A program made the translations under genes and the position numbers. This document shows, piece by piece, positions 25,092 to 33,914 of a stretch of DNA of 64,000 nucleotides. The stretch is taken from IMG/VR virus record IMGVR_UViG_3300007504_000003, positions 1-64,000 of that record. One strand, given 5' to 3'. Numbering within the stretch: the first letter of the stretch is position 1; each line of letters starts with the position of its first letter. This DNA is from a virus. Below the pieces are notes generated by a model that saw only the letters and a list, made by a program, of their open reading frames with translations, was not told where the DNA came from and did not search any database.

Positions 25092-25502
25092 ATGCCGCTG
25101 GACAGTAAGGAAGGCATGTCGGATGCTGAGATCGCGGAGTACCTGACTCGGATCGCGGGTCAGCTTCGCATCAGCAAGATCACGGTCACCCGGTCGATCA
25201 AGACTCGCGCGGGTGATCACTTCGTTGCGTTCTCCGGGGGAGTCACGAGCGTTCAGGATGACGGCTCGGGTCCGGGGACGGATGCGGAGCTGTCGGTGAG
25301 TGACGGCGAGGTTCTGGAGAACGGCTTCACCCTCCGGGAGGGGATGCTCGCTCAGATCCTCCTGGCGAGGGAGGTACATCTCGCGGTCTACAAGAACGCC
25401 TGGGCAGCGGGTAGCATCAAGAAGACGGTATACGAGGGCACCACGGCGGCGATCCGCCAGAACTTTTCCCAGCTCGTCCTGGGAGTGATTAAGGGGCGAT
25501 AG
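25092..25502 (+). CDS. Hypothetical protein
   Basis: A 136-residue protein between recD2 and a coiled-coil protein. The N-terminus is helical (SDAEIAEYLTRIAGQL), the middle has a Gly/Asp-rich turn region, and the C-terminal part is a mixed helix (IKKTVYEGTTAAIRQNF). No recognisable motif. It overlaps the next gene by one base, so the two are coupled. Its ribosome site is buried in the hairpin at 25044-25082. Confidence 0.6.
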   Translation: MPLDSKEGMSDAEIAEYLTRIAGQLRISKITVTRSIKTRAGDHFVAFSGGVTSVQDDGSGPGTDAELSVSDGEVLENGFTLREGMLAQILLAREVHLAVYKNAWAAGSIKKTVYEGTTAAIRQNFSQLVLGVIKGR

Positions 25503-26485
25503 TGAGCAAGCCGTCAGCCTTTGATGAGCATCGCATCCAGGGGATTTACGACACCCTGGAGGGAATGCACATCACTCTGGACTCCAACCCGATCATCTAC
25601 GGGCCGAAACGTCTTCAGGAGAAGGTCGCCGCCGCTCGGAACTACTTGACGGGTCTGGAGGGGATCTACCTGGACGTCTTCCGTGCTCTGAAGAGCAGCG
25701 AGGACACCTTCCGTCGAGAGAAGCTAGGTTTTGAGCTGGAGGAGAAGCGGCTCCTCGCGGAGGACCCTGAGGTCAGGGCGGAGCGGAATATCCGAGACCG
25801 CGAGGCTCGGTGTCATATGAAGCTGCGGGACGCCATCTCGCGGCTGAATGAGTTGGAGATTCAGATCGCGAACCTCCAGGCCCTCATTGCCATCTTGAAG
25901 ACCAAGCGGACGGATCTGAAGGATGTGGGGTCCAAGCTGCGGGATCAGATGAAGCTGGTCCATGAAGAGATCGGCCTGGGGAGGGTGTGGGGGACCGCAC
26001 CGGCTCCCGGTGCGGCTACCGTCGCTCTGAGGCCGGGTCAGGCTGGGATCATTGTGGATGATCCCACAGACATTATCGCTCAGGTGGATGGGGAGATTCA
26101 CCTGGGGACCGTCTCCGGGTGGGAAGACCCGACGGAGTCCTCTCAGAAGGAGCCCGAGCCCGAGCCTGAGGAGGAGGAGCCCGTGCTGGGCCTCGGAGCA
26201 CCTGAGGAGGTGCGTTTGACGGCTCAGACGCCGCCTGAGCCGGTTCTGGAGCCTGTAGAGGAGGAAGAGGCCCCCCTGGACCTGGATATCTTTGATCGGG
26301 TGGTGGATGACGACCCGGAGAAGATCCCTCCTGGGGATGAGACGATCAGCTCGGATGACTTGGATTCCCTGCTGATGGCATTGCCGGAGGCTCCGATGCC
26401 GCGGCAGAAGGCTACGGCGCCTGCGGCAGCAGTCGTCACTGAGGATATCGACGCGCTCATTGATATGCTCTCCGCCGGGATGTGA
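25502..26485 (+). CDS. Coiled-coil protein with acidic linker
   Basis: A 327-residue protein beginning with GTG 25502. Residues about 60-160 form a long charged coiled coil. A Pro/Glu-rich acidic linker (about 210-275) follows. The end has two related acidic-hydrophobic segments, SSDDLDSLLMAL and the C-terminal EDIDALIDMLSAGM. Similar tails end the SSB-like and RecA proteins encoded next, suggesting a shared docking motif. The plan resembles a scaffold or replication accessory factor; there is no enzyme motif. Confidence 0.55.
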   Translation: MSKPSAFDEHRIQGIYDTLEGMHITLDSNPIIYGPKRLQEKVAAARNYLTGLEGIYLDVFRALKSSEDTFRREKLGFELEEKRLLAEDPEVRAERNIRDREARCHMKLRDAISRLNELEIQIANLQALIAILKTKRTDLKDVGSKLRDQMKLVHEEIGLGRVWGTAPAPGAATVALRPGQAGIIVDDPTDIIAQVDGEIHLGTVSGWEDPTESSQKEPEPEPEEEEPVLGLGAPEEVRLTAQTPPEPVLEPVEEEEAPLDLDIFDRVVDDDPEKIPPGDETISSDDLDSLLMALPEAPMPRQKATAPAAAVVTEDIDALIDMLSAGM

Positions 26486-26619
26486 CCTGGACTCCTGAAG
26501 AGGGTAGAAAAAATAGTGGGGTGGCTAGCCCAACATGCGGGAGCCAGGGGTACATGGAGACGAGCGAGGCCCGTTTAATCAACTAAGTGCTCGCTCATCA
26601 CCATAGGAGAACAGAGACC
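26486..26619 (+). promoter_or_regulatory. Leader of the SSB-like gene
   Basis: A 134-base gap with a 7-bp stem GAGCGAG/CTCGCTC (26562-26596, 21-base loop) and AGGAG at 26605-26609. No CGTATA copy. The hairpin ends just before the ribosome site and could affect expression of the downstream gene. Confidence 0.4.
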
Positions 26620-27318
26620 ATGTCTGAATACATGGAGTTTGGATTCGGAAGCGGCGACGAGGGCTTCCAGAACAAGGCGAGCCGCTACAAGGGGAAGGAG
26701 GGGCGGACGGATCGCCTGAGCCTCGTCTGGTGGCCCGTGGACGACGACGGCAAGCCGAACCTCGGGGCCAAGAGCCCCCGGTTCGTCGGGGCCAACAGGG
26801 GGTACAAGAAGGGCGTGGGGTACTTCCTGGTCAAGGGGCCGGAGTACGCCAAGCTCGGCAGGCCGAAGAAGGCTATCGCGACCATCGTGGTCAAGTGGCC
26901 TTCGGACAACGACGGCACTCTGGACCGGGATCGCCTCACCTCCGGGTTCCAGGTGTTGAGCTGGACCTTCAGCAAGATCCGCTACGACCAGCTCGCTCGT
27001 CTCCACAACGAGTGGTCGTTGGGTGAGCACGACTTCCTCTTCGCCTGCGAAGACACGCAGTACCAGAAGGGCACCCTGACCCCGTGCAAGGAGTCGGTCT
27101 TCCGCTCTATCATGGAGAACGAGAAGGCGGCCCCGATCCAGGCGAAGATCGCCGCCGCGATCGAGCGGATCGCCGCCGATATCCGGACGGATCTCGCCCG
27201 CGATCTCTCCCTGGACGAGATCCGGGAGAAGGCGGGTATGGACTCCCCGTCGATCACGGGTGCGTCCGTGGACGCAGGCGTGGTGGACGATTTGCTGGAC
27301 AGCATCGGCACCTCCTGA
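26620..27318 (+). CDS. Probable single-stranded DNA-binding protein
   Basis: A 232-residue protein (ATG 26620 after AGGAG). The N-terminal two thirds are rich in Trp, Tyr, Phe, Lys and Arg in a beta-type pattern (GRTDRLSLVWWPVDDDG, VGYFLVKGPEY, IATIVVKWP), as expected for an OB-like ssDNA binder. The end is helical and finishes in the acidic DAGVVDDLLDSIGTS, like the acidic tails of SSBs that recruit partners. It sits directly before ruvC and recA. There is no classical SSB signature, so the role is inferred from composition, tail and context. Confidence 0.55.
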   Translation: MSEYMEFGFGSGDEGFQNKASRYKGKEGRTDRLSLVWWPVDDDGKPNLGAKSPRFVGANRGYKKGVGYFLVKGPEYAKLGRPKKAIATIVVKWPSDNDGTLDRDRLTSGFQVLSWTFSKIRYDQLARLHNEWSLGEHDFLFACEDTQYQKGTLTPCKESVFRSIMENEKAAPIQAKIAAAIERIAADIRTDLARDLSLDEIREKAGMDSPSITGASVDAGVVDDLLDSIGTS

Positions 27319-27336
27319 TCGACCCGGGGTCGGGCC

Positions 27337-27993
27337 ATGAAGGTACTCGGATTGGACCCGTCCCTTACGGGATTTGGGTGGGCGATTCACGACACGGCGG
27401 CCACCGGGAAAGCTCGGTGTGCCGCCCGCGGCCGGTTCGCTACCACCCCTCGGCAACTCTTCATCTCCCGCTATATGCAGCAGCGGGAGCGGCTCCGTGC
27501 TCTGCTTCAACAGCAGCATCACGATAAAGTCGCCTTAGAGTTTCCGATCTTCAATGACCTGTACTCTGAGGGGATGTACGGGCTCTTTCTCTTCACCTGC
27601 GAAGCTCTTTACGAGGAGAAGCAGGACGTCGTCTTCTTCGCCAACGGGCAGATCAAGTCACACGCGGCTGAGTCTCTGGGTCGCCCGAAGGGCTGGAAGA
27701 TGGGCAAGTCGGACATGATCGAGGCCGCCCAGGTAGACACCGGGGATCATCGGGCGTGGAACCACAATGAGGCTGACGGCTACCTGTGTGCTGTTCTGGG
27801 AGCCCGGTTCTGGTCCCTTCAAGCCGGGGCCATCGAAGCTGGTGACTTGACCGCGGTGGAGAAGAGAACCTTCACCCTCATCCACAAATTTCAGCGGGGT
27901 AAGCGGGCCGGGCAATCCCAGGTTCGTGGGATCCTGCACCGGGAAGACGAGCGGTTTTTCCGTTGGAGCAAACGAGATGGCGAGATCGGCTAA
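27337..27993 (+). CDS. ruvC: RuvC-like Holliday junction resolvase
   Basis: A 218-residue RNase H-fold nuclease. Catalytic acids follow the RuvC order: Asp in LGLDPSLTGFGWA (D7), Glu in VALEFP, and Asp in WNHNEADGYLCAVLGARF. RuvC-type enzymes cut four-way junctions during recombination and before packaging. It is longer than E. coli RuvC (173), with a basic C-terminal extension. The recA start lies within its last codons (17-base overlap). Gene order SSB-like, ruvC, recA, rad50, mre11 makes a recombination cassette. Confidence 0.85.
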   Translation: MKVLGLDPSLTGFGWAIHDTAATGKARCAARGRFATTPRQLFISRYMQQRERLRALLQQQHHDKVALEFPIFNDLYSEGMYGLFLFTCEALYEEKQDVVFFANGQIKSHAAESLGRPKGWKMGKSDMIEAAQVDTGDHRAWNHNEADGYLCAVLGARFWSLQAGAIEAGDLTAVEKRTFTLIHKFQRGKRAGQSQVRGILHREDERFFRWSKRDGEIG

Positions 27994-29164
27994 GAAGAAA
28001 GGCCCCGTGAGCGCGCTGGCGGCCACCCGGGCGAATCTGTCGAAGATCTTCAAGGATTCGACCGAGTACCACACCGAACTTGATATGAATCGGCTGAAGG
28101 AGTCGCTCCCCCACATCCCTACGGGGAGCCTCGCGATGGATTGGCTGATCGGGGGCCAGCCCAACACCTTCGGGGTTCCTCCTTGCCCCGGGATTCCCAG
28201 GGGGAAGATCATCCAGCTCTGGGGGCATGAGGCGGCCGGGAAGACGACCTTTGCTTTGACCGTCGCTGCTTCGACCTGTGCTGGGGGTGGTTCCGTCCTC
28301 TACCTGGATTGGGAGCACGCGGTTGATGTGGGGTACGCGAGCATCCTCGGGGTTCCGGTCACGGACCCGGACAAGTTCATGCTCTCTCAGCCCAATACGA
28401 TGGAGGACGGACTGAGAATCATGTGGGTCGCCGTCTCTTCCGGCGTGGACCTCGTCGTGGTGGACTCCGTGGGTGCTGCGGTCCCCGAGGCGGAAGCTCA
28501 GAAGAGCACGAAGGAAGTCGCGGATACGGGTCAGGTTGGCCGGGTCGCCCGGGTCTGGAGCAGCTACCTGAGGAAGTTGCAGGCCCGGATCACCCGGACG
28601 GGGACCGCGGTGATCGGGATCTCTCAGGTCCGCTCAAAGATCTCGACGGGAGGGAAGTCCTACGGACCCCAGGAGACCATCCAGGGTGGTAACGCCTGGA
28701 AGTTCTGGGCCTCTGTCCGCATCAGCCTCAGGAAGGTCCAGAAGAAGACGGCGAAGGTCTACTCCACTTTCCGCCACAAGGTCGATGAGGTCGTGATCGG
28801 GAATCGGGTCAAGGCGAAGCTGGTCAAGTGCAAGGTCTCACCCAACCAGGGGCATGAGATTGAATTCGTCATCCGGCAGGGCTACGGGATCGACGATGTG
28901 GCGACTGCGATGGAGATCGCGACGGCTCACGGGATCATCAAGAAGTCTTCTTCCTGGCTCACCTGGAACCGCCCCAACGAGGACCCCCTGAAGTTTCAGG
29001 GGGAAGAGAAGATGCGGAAGGAGATTCTGGAACGGAATCTCATGGCTGAGTTGTATGGGCAGGTGAGGCCCTTCCTCTCTCAAGAAGCCCCGGAGGGTGA
29101 GGAGGAAGAAGAGTTCGTCGATCCCGTGGTGGACGAGCTGGATGCACTCCTGGGAGACGTCTGA
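27977..29164 (+). CDS. recA: RecA/UvsX-family recombinase
   Basis: A 395-residue strand-exchange ATPase starting at ATG 27977. Walker A is GHEAAGKT (83-90), followed by YLDWEHAVDVGYA and a Walker B-like VDLVVVDSVGA. Loop regions GQVGRVARVW and VIGISQVRSKI match RecA, and GGNAWKFWASVRI matches the GGxALKFYAS segment. It forms filaments on ssDNA and pairs homologous DNA. The C-terminus is acidic (EGEEEEEFVDPVVDELDALLGDV), as in RecA, with a DELDALL motif like that ending two nearby proteins. Confidence 0.92.
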   Translation: MARSAKKKGPVSALAATRANLSKIFKDSTEYHTELDMNRLKESLPHIPTGSLAMDWLIGGQPNTFGVPPCPGIPRGKIIQLWGHEAAGKTTFALTVAASTCAGGGSVLYLDWEHAVDVGYASILGVPVTDPDKFMLSQPNTMEDGLRIMWVAVSSGVDLVVVDSVGAAVPEAEAQKSTKEVADTGQVGRVARVWSSYLRKLQARITRTGTAVIGISQVRSKISTGGKSYGPQETIQGGNAWKFWASVRISLRKVQKKTAKVYSTFRHKVDEVVIGNRVKAKLVKCKVSPNQGHEIEFVIRQGYGIDDVATAMEIATAHGIIKKSSSWLTWNRPNEDPLKFQGEEKMRKEILERNLMAELYGQVRPFLSQEAPEGEEEEEFVDPVVDELDALLGDV

Positions 29165-29167
29165 TCG

Positions 29168-30385
29168 ATGGCTTTTACCGTCCACATCGAGAATTTCCAG
29201 TCGATCAAGTCTGCGACTCTCCGTGTGGACGGGTTCACGGTGCTCTGCGGCCGGAACAATTCTGGCAAGACCGCAGTGATGCGAGCTATCCGGGGAGTCT
29301 TCACCAACCCCCCGGCTGGTGCCCTGATTCGCCATGGGGAATCCGAGTTGTCGGTGGAGATTCGCTTTGACGACGGTCAGTGGGTCCGGTGGGAGAAGAA
29401 CGTCAAGGGCAAGGCCAAGTATACGGTCAACGGAGTGGTCCTCCAGAACGTAGGTCGGACAACTCCACCTGAGGTTTTGGCTCTTGGGATCCGGCCGGTG
29501 TCAGCCGGCGGGGTCAAGGTATGGCCTCAATTCGCTCAGCAATTCACGGGTCAGGTCTTCCTGTTGAAGATGCCTGGGTCTGCTCTGGCGGAAGCCATCT
29601 CGGATGTGACTCGGGTTGGTCGCTTGAACAAAGCCCTGAAATCATCGCAGAGCGATCATCGGGCTGCTCAGCAGGTTCTCACTCTCCGCAGAGGCGACCT
29701 GGAAAAGACGCAACAGGCCCTCAAGAAGTTTGAGGGCCTGGATGACTTGGGCTCTACCCTCGTCGCCTTGAAAAGGCGAGAGGAGGAAGTGGCCTCTCTA
29801 CGAAAGAGGATTTCCAGCCTGGAAGCCTTGAACAGCATTCGGTCTCAGTACCTTCAGGTGGTGGATTCTCTCCAGGGACTCCAAGAGGTCTCTCTTCCCT
29901 CCGTGGAATCGCTCAGAGTAGCTCGTGAGGCGGTGGCCTCTCTCAAAACTCACCGTCGTCTGAGCACCCAGAGGAGGACGGCTTGTGCTGCCGTGGAGAG
30001 CCTGCGGCAGGCTCCTCTTTCTGGAGTCCCGACGGCTACACGGGTCGGGGATCTCTCTGCGAGAGTCGTGGAGCTGCGTGAGTGGAAAGATCTTCGGGCA
30101 CGTCAGCGTCTCCTACAAGAGCAGGTCGAGCATCTCGGGAATCTCCCCGGGGATCAGGTGGAGGGGCTCCGGGAGGGTCAGATCGCCGCTCTGAAAGCTC
30201 TCAAAGCCCTGGCCCAGCTCCAGGGACTCGCCCGGTCGAGGCAGCAAGCGAGACTTGCTGTGGAGCGATTGGAGGGGAGTCTTTCAGACTCCCGGCAGGA
30301 ATTGGAGTTCTGGGAGTCCAACGTGCATGAGCTGTTAGACTCCAGGGGAGATTGTCCCTTGTGTGGGCAGGAGGTGGCTTCGTGA
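29168..30385 (+). CDS. sbcC: Rad50/SbcC N-terminal half with zinc-hook CPLC
   Basis: A 405-residue protein. It starts with the ABC-ATPase N-lobe of Rad50/SbcC: Walker A CGRNNSGKTAV (28-35), then a Q-loop region around VKVWPQFAQQFTG. A coiled coil occupies about 150-390. It ends exactly at a zinc-hook motif, DCPLCGQEVAS (C396, C399). The signature, Walker B and D-loop are absent. They are encoded separately at 35026-35658, so Rad50 is split. It overlaps the mre11/sbcD gene by four bases. Two such proteins would join through the hook's zinc. Confidence 0.85.
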   Translation: MAFTVHIENFQSIKSATLRVDGFTVLCGRNNSGKTAVMRAIRGVFTNPPAGALIRHGESELSVEIRFDDGQWVRWEKNVKGKAKYTVNGVVLQNVGRTTPPEVLALGIRPVSAGGVKVWPQFAQQFTGQVFLLKMPGSALAEAISDVTRVGRLNKALKSSQSDHRAAQQVLTLRRGDLEKTQQALKKFEGLDDLGSTLVALKRREEEVASLRKRISSLEALNSIRSQYLQVVDSLQGLQEVSLPSVESLRVAREAVASLKTHRRLSTQRRTACAAVESLRQAPLSGVPTATRVGDLSARVVELREWKDLRARQRLLQEQVEHLGNLPGDQVEGLREGQIAALKALKALAQLQGLARSRQQARLAVERLEGSLSDSRQELEFWESNVHELLDSRGDCPLCGQEVAS

Positions 30386-31344
30386 TTCGTCTTGTGACCA
30401 GGACCGACGTTCATCTCTCGGACAAGGGTCCTCAGAGCAGGACGGACGATTGGGCTTCAGCGGTGTTGGACAAGCTGAAGCAGGTGGGTCTGGTTGCCGA
30501 GAAGGTCGGGGCTTCCGCGGTTCTCGATAACGGGGACTTCTTCCACATTAAGAGCCCCCAGAGGAACAGCCATGATTTGATTCGCCGCGTCGCGGATCTC
30601 CATGCGAAGTACCCGTGTCCGGTCTATGCCAACGTGGGTAATCACGACTGCGTTTACGGGGACATTCGTTACCTGGACAAGCAACCATTGGGGGTCTTGT
30701 TTAGCACGGGGGTCTTCCAACGCTGCTATGACGAGTATGAGGCTGTTTTCGAGAAGGATGGGGTGAAGGTCCGGGTGGTGGGCATTCCCTACCACGGGAC
30801 GGAGTATCAGATGGAGCGGTTTGTCCAGCTCCGTAAGGGTGATGAAAACCATCTCATCGTGATGGCTCATGTCCTCGCCAGCCCCCAGGGCGGGTCGATG
30901 TTTGAGGGGGAGGATATCGTCCGCTACCAGGACTTAGCCGATCTGGACCCTGACGTGTGGGTGTTCGGTCATTGGCATAAGGACCAGGGTGTCGTTCGGG
31001 TGGGGGAGAAGCTGGTCGTGAATATCGGGTCTCTGACCCGTGGTTCACTCTCCCAGGATGATCTCAATCGGAAGCCGGCGTGTTCTGTCCTGACTTGTTT
31101 GGAGGATAGGGTAGAGGTCAGCGTGGTCCGGCTGCGTGTGGCTCCCTCCGCCCAGGTCTTCGATCTGGAGAAGAAGTTTCGGGGGGAGGTCCGGGACATG
31201 ACGGTCTCTGGATTTGTTGAGGCTCTCCAGAAGACCGTGATCGAGGACCAGGGCACTCCTCTGGAGGATTTGATCCGTCAGAGTCAAGGCGTGCCCGAGT
31301 TAATTCGGGAGCGGGCCCTGTCTTACTTGGAGCGGGTGGGGTAG
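30382..31344 (+). CDS. sbcD: Mre11/SbcD-like nuclease
   Basis: A 320-residue calcineurin-like phosphoesterase from GTG 30382, with GGAGG upstream. Metal motifs are complete: TDVHLS, LDNGDFF, VGNHDC, MAHV and VFGHWHKD. Mre11/SbcD works with Rad50/SbcC to process DNA ends; phage T4 gp47 is the counterpart. Directly downstream of, and overlapping, the Rad50 N-half, so they are coexpressed. Length is close to T4 gp47 (339). The C-terminal part (residues about 250-320) is helical, as in the Rad50-binding region. Confidence 0.88.
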   Translation: MIRLVTRTDVHLSDKGPQSRTDDWASAVLDKLKQVGLVAEKVGASAVLDNGDFFHIKSPQRNSHDLIRRVADLHAKYPCPVYANVGNHDCVYGDIRYLDKQPLGVLFSTGVFQRCYDEYEAVFEKDGVKVRVVGIPYHGTEYQMERFVQLRKGDENHLIVMAHVLASPQGGSMFEGEDIVRYQDLADLDPDVWVFGHWHKDQGVVRVGEKLVVNIGSLTRGSLSQDDLNRKPACSVLTCLEDRVEVSVVRLRVAPSAQVFDLEKKFRGEVRDMTVSGFVEALQKTVIEDQGTPLEDLIRQSQGVPELIRERALSYLERVG

Positions 31345-31355
31345 GATGAGAGCAC

Positions 31356-31376
31356 AGGAGGTGGAAGAAACCTCCT
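31356..31376 (+). promoter_or_regulatory. Hairpin AGGAGGT/ACCTCCT before lipoprotein gene
   Basis: A perfect 7-bp stem (31356-31362 with 31370-31376, 7-base loop) that masks an AGGAGG sequence. A second GGAG downstream probably serves ATG 31389. The stem could regulate or stabilise the mRNA between sbcD and the lipoprotein gene. Confidence 0.4.
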
Positions 31377-31388
31377 CTGGAGCCACTC

Positions 31389-31778
31389 ATGCGGACTCTT
31401 GCCCTTGCCCTACTGATCTCGGGTTGTGCATCCAACCGGATGATAATCCGAGACACCAACGTCTATCAGTCCGAGATCAACTGGTTCGCGGTGGCTGTTC
31501 AGGACAGCGCGGCAGCGTTGGAGGCCGCCGCTGCCTCTGCTCTTGCTTCGGGTGACCAGGATTCATGCTTGGAGTACGCGGAGTTGTCTCTGGTGCTTTC
31601 TGTTCGCGGGACCTACCACACACAGCAGGCGCTTTTCCTAGCGGAGCTGGAGGAGGATCCCGGTGATCCTCCAGAGGTCCCCGCAGCGGACACGTTGTGT
31701 CCTGCCTCGGAGGAGGCGGAAGAGAAAGAGGAAGAGGAAGTTCTGGAAGTTCTTCCAGAAGACGTAGCCCCGGAGTAA
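31389..31778 (+). CDS. Small lipoprotein
   Basis: A 129-residue protein with a short lipoprotein signal: MRTLALALLISGCAS has a basic Arg, a hydrophobic core and an ISGC lipobox, so Cys13 would be lipidated after signal peptidase II cleavage. The rest is helical with an acidic Glu-rich tail (about 100-129). It would sit in a membrane facing the periplasm or outside. Phage lipoproteins often act in superinfection exclusion or lysis, but nothing here tells which. It lies between recombination genes and a small hydrophobic-ended protein. Confidence 0.65.
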   Translation: MRTLALALLISGCASNRMIIRDTNVYQSEINWFAVAVQDSAAALEAAAASALASGDQDSCLEYAELSLVLSVRGTYHTQQALFLAELEEDPGDPPEVPAADTLCPASEEAEEKEEEEVLEVLPEDVAPE

Positions 31779-31782
31779 GCCC

Positions 31783-32151
31783 ATGTCAGCCAATTCAGAT
31801 TTGATCGCTCAACTCGCCAAGATGGGCGTCACCGACGCCGTCGGCAAGTTGGGCAACCTCGCCCCCAGCAGTTTGCTAGAGGAAACTGCTCTGGGGACTC
31901 TGACAGACATGCTCGGGACTCATGGAGCCGCAGGGCTCCAGATGAGCCTGAATATGGTGACCAAGTTGGGAGCCGGTGAAGCTCTCAGCCAGGAGGAGAT
32001 TCGGGCGATCGGGCTCATGACTTCTTCGGATCTGGTCGCTGCGATGGAGCAGGCGGAGCAGACAGAGAAGACGGCTGCGGTCGAGTTCCTCACGAAGGTC
32101 GGTAGAGTGCTAGGCCCCATCCTAGCGGGGCTTATCAGCACCCTTATCTGA
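31783..32151 (+). CDS. Small protein with hydrophobic C-terminus
   Basis: A 122-residue protein, four bases after the lipoprotein gene. It is helical and Ala/Leu/Gly-rich, ending in VGRVLGPILAGLISTLI, a hydrophobic or amphipathic segment of about 17 residues that could insert in a membrane. With the lipoprotein it may form a membrane-acting pair, but no holin or spanin motif is clear. Function unknown. Confidence 0.55.
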   Translation: MSANSDLIAQLAKMGVTDAVGKLGNLAPSSLLEETALGTLTDMLGTHGAAGLQMSLNMVTKLGAGEALSQEEIRAIGLMTSSDLVAAMEQAEQTEKTAAVEFLTKVGRVLGPILAGLISTLI

Positions 32152-32161
32152 CCGAGTCCAC

Positions 32162-33118
32162 ATGCCCCCGAAGAAGGAATTCACTCTCTATTGGAGCAGT
32201 TTGCTCAAGTATGAAGAGTGTCCCCGGAAGTTTCTCTGGTACCGGGGTTGGGGCGATATCGACCTGGGCAGGGGTCCCGGTCGGGGGAAGGAAATCCCGG
32301 AGAAGAAGAGCGAACACCACGCCGTGATGGGCATCGTCCTGGCGGACATGTGCGAGTATTTCTACAACGATGAGGAGTACAAGAACCCGGAGGGGCTCCT
32401 CCGCCGCCTGGAGACGAAGTGCCGGGCGAGCTTCAACCGGAATCTACGGCGGAAGTATATCGACTGGCGATCGGCTCCGACCCGGGATGAGATGTGGGAG
32501 GTGATCTGGTCTGGGGTGGAAGGCTTCATCCGGACGGTGAAGCAGAATCGTCTCCTGGGTGTGTACTCCAGATCGGAGGTTGACCTCCTGGGGTACGTCA
32601 ACAAATACACCCCGATTGGTGGGCGGGCCGATATCATCATTCGCCGTGAGGACACCGGGATCACGATTCTGGATGGCAAGAACAGCAAGAGCAAGGGGAA
32701 GTACACGGACCCGGACCAGCTACGCTGGTATGCCCTCTGTCATTACCTCTTGTACAATAAGCTGCCGGATCGCCTGGGCTTTGTGTACTTCCGTTACCCC
32801 GCAGGGGCCCCTGTTCTGGATAAGGACGGGAACGACACGGGCGAGGTGGAGACCGGGGTGGACTGGATCCCGTTCACTCGGGAAGACATTCAGGGGTTGG
32901 CGATTCGGGCTATCGAGGCCCGGAAGGGGATGGACAAGAAGAAGTTCCCGGCGACGCCGAAGCCGAAGGTCTGCCGGTGGTGCGAGTTTGAGCCCGTATG
33001 TACTCCCCGGTTGGAGCAGCGGGCCGCAAATTCGGCTAAGCGTCGTAAGAATTCTCTGAAGTCGTCGGAGGAGTTTTTCGGGACCCTGGATGGGGTTGTG
33101 GACCTCTCCTTCAAATGA
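32162..33118 (+). CDS. PD-(D/E)XK nuclease with Cys cluster (Cas4/AddB-like)
   Basis: A 318-residue protein. The nuclease core has GGRADIIIRR and ITILDGKNSKSKG, giving the Asp and D-x-K of the PD-(D/E)XK fold, then QLRWYALCHYLL as the QxxxY-type motif. An early Cys (KYEECPRKF) and a C-terminal CRWCEFEPVC group make the four-Cys iron-sulfur cluster known from Cas4 and AddB. Members trim DNA ends. It lies in the recombination cassette, so a RecB-like exonuclease role is likely. No Cas gene or CRISPR is in the window. Confidence 0.8.
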   Translation: MPPKKEFTLYWSSLLKYEECPRKFLWYRGWGDIDLGRGPGRGKEIPEKKSEHHAVMGIVLADMCEYFYNDEEYKNPEGLLRRLETKCRASFNRNLRRKYIDWRSAPTRDEMWEVIWSGVEGFIRTVKQNRLLGVYSRSEVDLLGYVNKYTPIGGRADIIIRREDTGITILDGKNSKSKGKYTDPDQLRWYALCHYLLYNKLPDRLGFVYFRYPAGAPVLDKDGNDTGEVETGVDWIPFTREDIQGLAIRAIEARKGMDKKKFPATPKPKVCRWCEFEPVCTPRLEQRAANSAKRRKNSLKSSEEFFGTLDGVVDLSFK

Positions 33119-33128
33119 GAGGTGCCTT

Positions 33129-33593
33129 GTGGCGAAAAAGTCCCCCAGGAAAATGACTGAGGCGGAAATTCGCAAGCTTTCGGATCATGGGCTCCTCCGG
33201 TTCCGGGCGGCGGTGTTGGACGCTAAGCAACGCCTGGAGGAGCGATTCCTGGCTCAAGAGCCCTACCAAGCGGCTCGTATGCCTGACGGGACCGATAGGC
33301 GACGGGGCTTGAATCAGCGGTATGACCCCAGCGGCAATCGCCTGATGAGAGATATCACGGGTGAGGCTGATCTTTCCGAGCACAAGCGTCTTACCTTCCT
33401 GGCTTACGCGACGGATCGTGAGGCTCGTCGTCGGCGGATTGGGAAATGGCAGCGTTGGGAACCCAACCTTCAGGTAGACGACCCTTCTTCCGTGACTCCT
33501 TCTGACACACCGGGGGCTCACTGTCCTCTGCGGAGTCAGAGGGAGGGGTCCAGGTCCGGCCGCAGGGGCTATAAGAACCGCCACAGCAGATAG
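33129..33593 (+). CDS. Basic hypothetical protein
   Basis: A 154-residue protein starting at GTG 33129 (GAGAGGTG upstream). It is Arg/Lys-rich throughout, with a helical N-terminus (TEAEIRKLSDHGLLRFRAAV) and a disordered Ser/Arg/Gly C-terminus. It probably binds nucleic acid; no domain recognised. It follows the PD-(D/E)XK nuclease by ten bases. Confidence 0.5.
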   Translation: MAKKSPRKMTEAEIRKLSDHGLLRFRAAVLDAKQRLEERFLAQEPYQAARMPDGTDRRRGLNQRYDPSGNRLMRDITGEADLSEHKRLTFLAYATDREARRRRIGKWQRWEPNLQVDDPSSVTPSDTPGAHCPLRSQREGSRSGRRGYKNRHSR

Positions 33594-33613
33594 ACCGAAA
33601 GGTCAGCGGCGGT

Positions 33614-33621
33614 CGTATAGG
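33614..33621 (+). promoter_or_regulatory. CGTATAGG promoter-like element
   Basis: GGTCGTATAGG, 23 bases before ATG 33645, which is preceded by GGAGGTG. It would start the unit clamp-associated coiled coil, clamp and Rad50 C-half. Confidence 0.55.
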
Positions 33622-33644
33622 GGGGAGCAGGAGGTGTTTACACC

Positions 33645-33914
33645 ATGTCCGGTCTTGACACTCGGATTCAGGAAGCTGTCCAGAAACGAGAACAGCTCGC
33701 GAAAGAAGTTCAACGCCTCTCTGGGCGGAGAGAAGAGGCTGAGGCTCGTCTCCGCCAGATAGACGATAGGTGTCGGGAGCAAGGTCTCGATCCTGCCCAT
33801 CTGGACGCCACGATTCTGGAGTTGGAGACGCGGTGCTCCGAGCTGGTACTGGCTTTGGAGCGAGACCTCCAGACCGCCGCCCACACCCTCGCCCCGTATT
33901 TGGAGAATGGATGA
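33645..33914 (+). CDS. Small coiled-coil protein coupled to the sliding clamp
   Basis: An 89-residue protein, nearly all coiled coil with heptad-like Leu/Ile spacing (IQEAVQKREQLAKEVQRL...). It overlaps the clamp gene by ATGA. It might brace the split Rad50 or bind the clamp; no motif decides this. Confidence 0.6.
   Translation: MSGLDTRIQEAVQKREQLAKEVQRLSGRREEAEARLRQIDDRCREQGLDPAHLDATILELETRCSELVLALERDLQTAAHTLAPYLENG

Noticed and set aside
26575-27522. 315-codon minus-strand open frame
   Set aside because: It lies opposite the SSB-like and ruvC genes, whose products have clear motifs; no motif on this strand.
32162-33118. CRISPR-associated Cas4
   Set aside because: The fold and Cys cluster match Cas4/AddB, but there is no Cas1/Cas2 gene and I see no CRISPR array; it sits in a recombination cassette.
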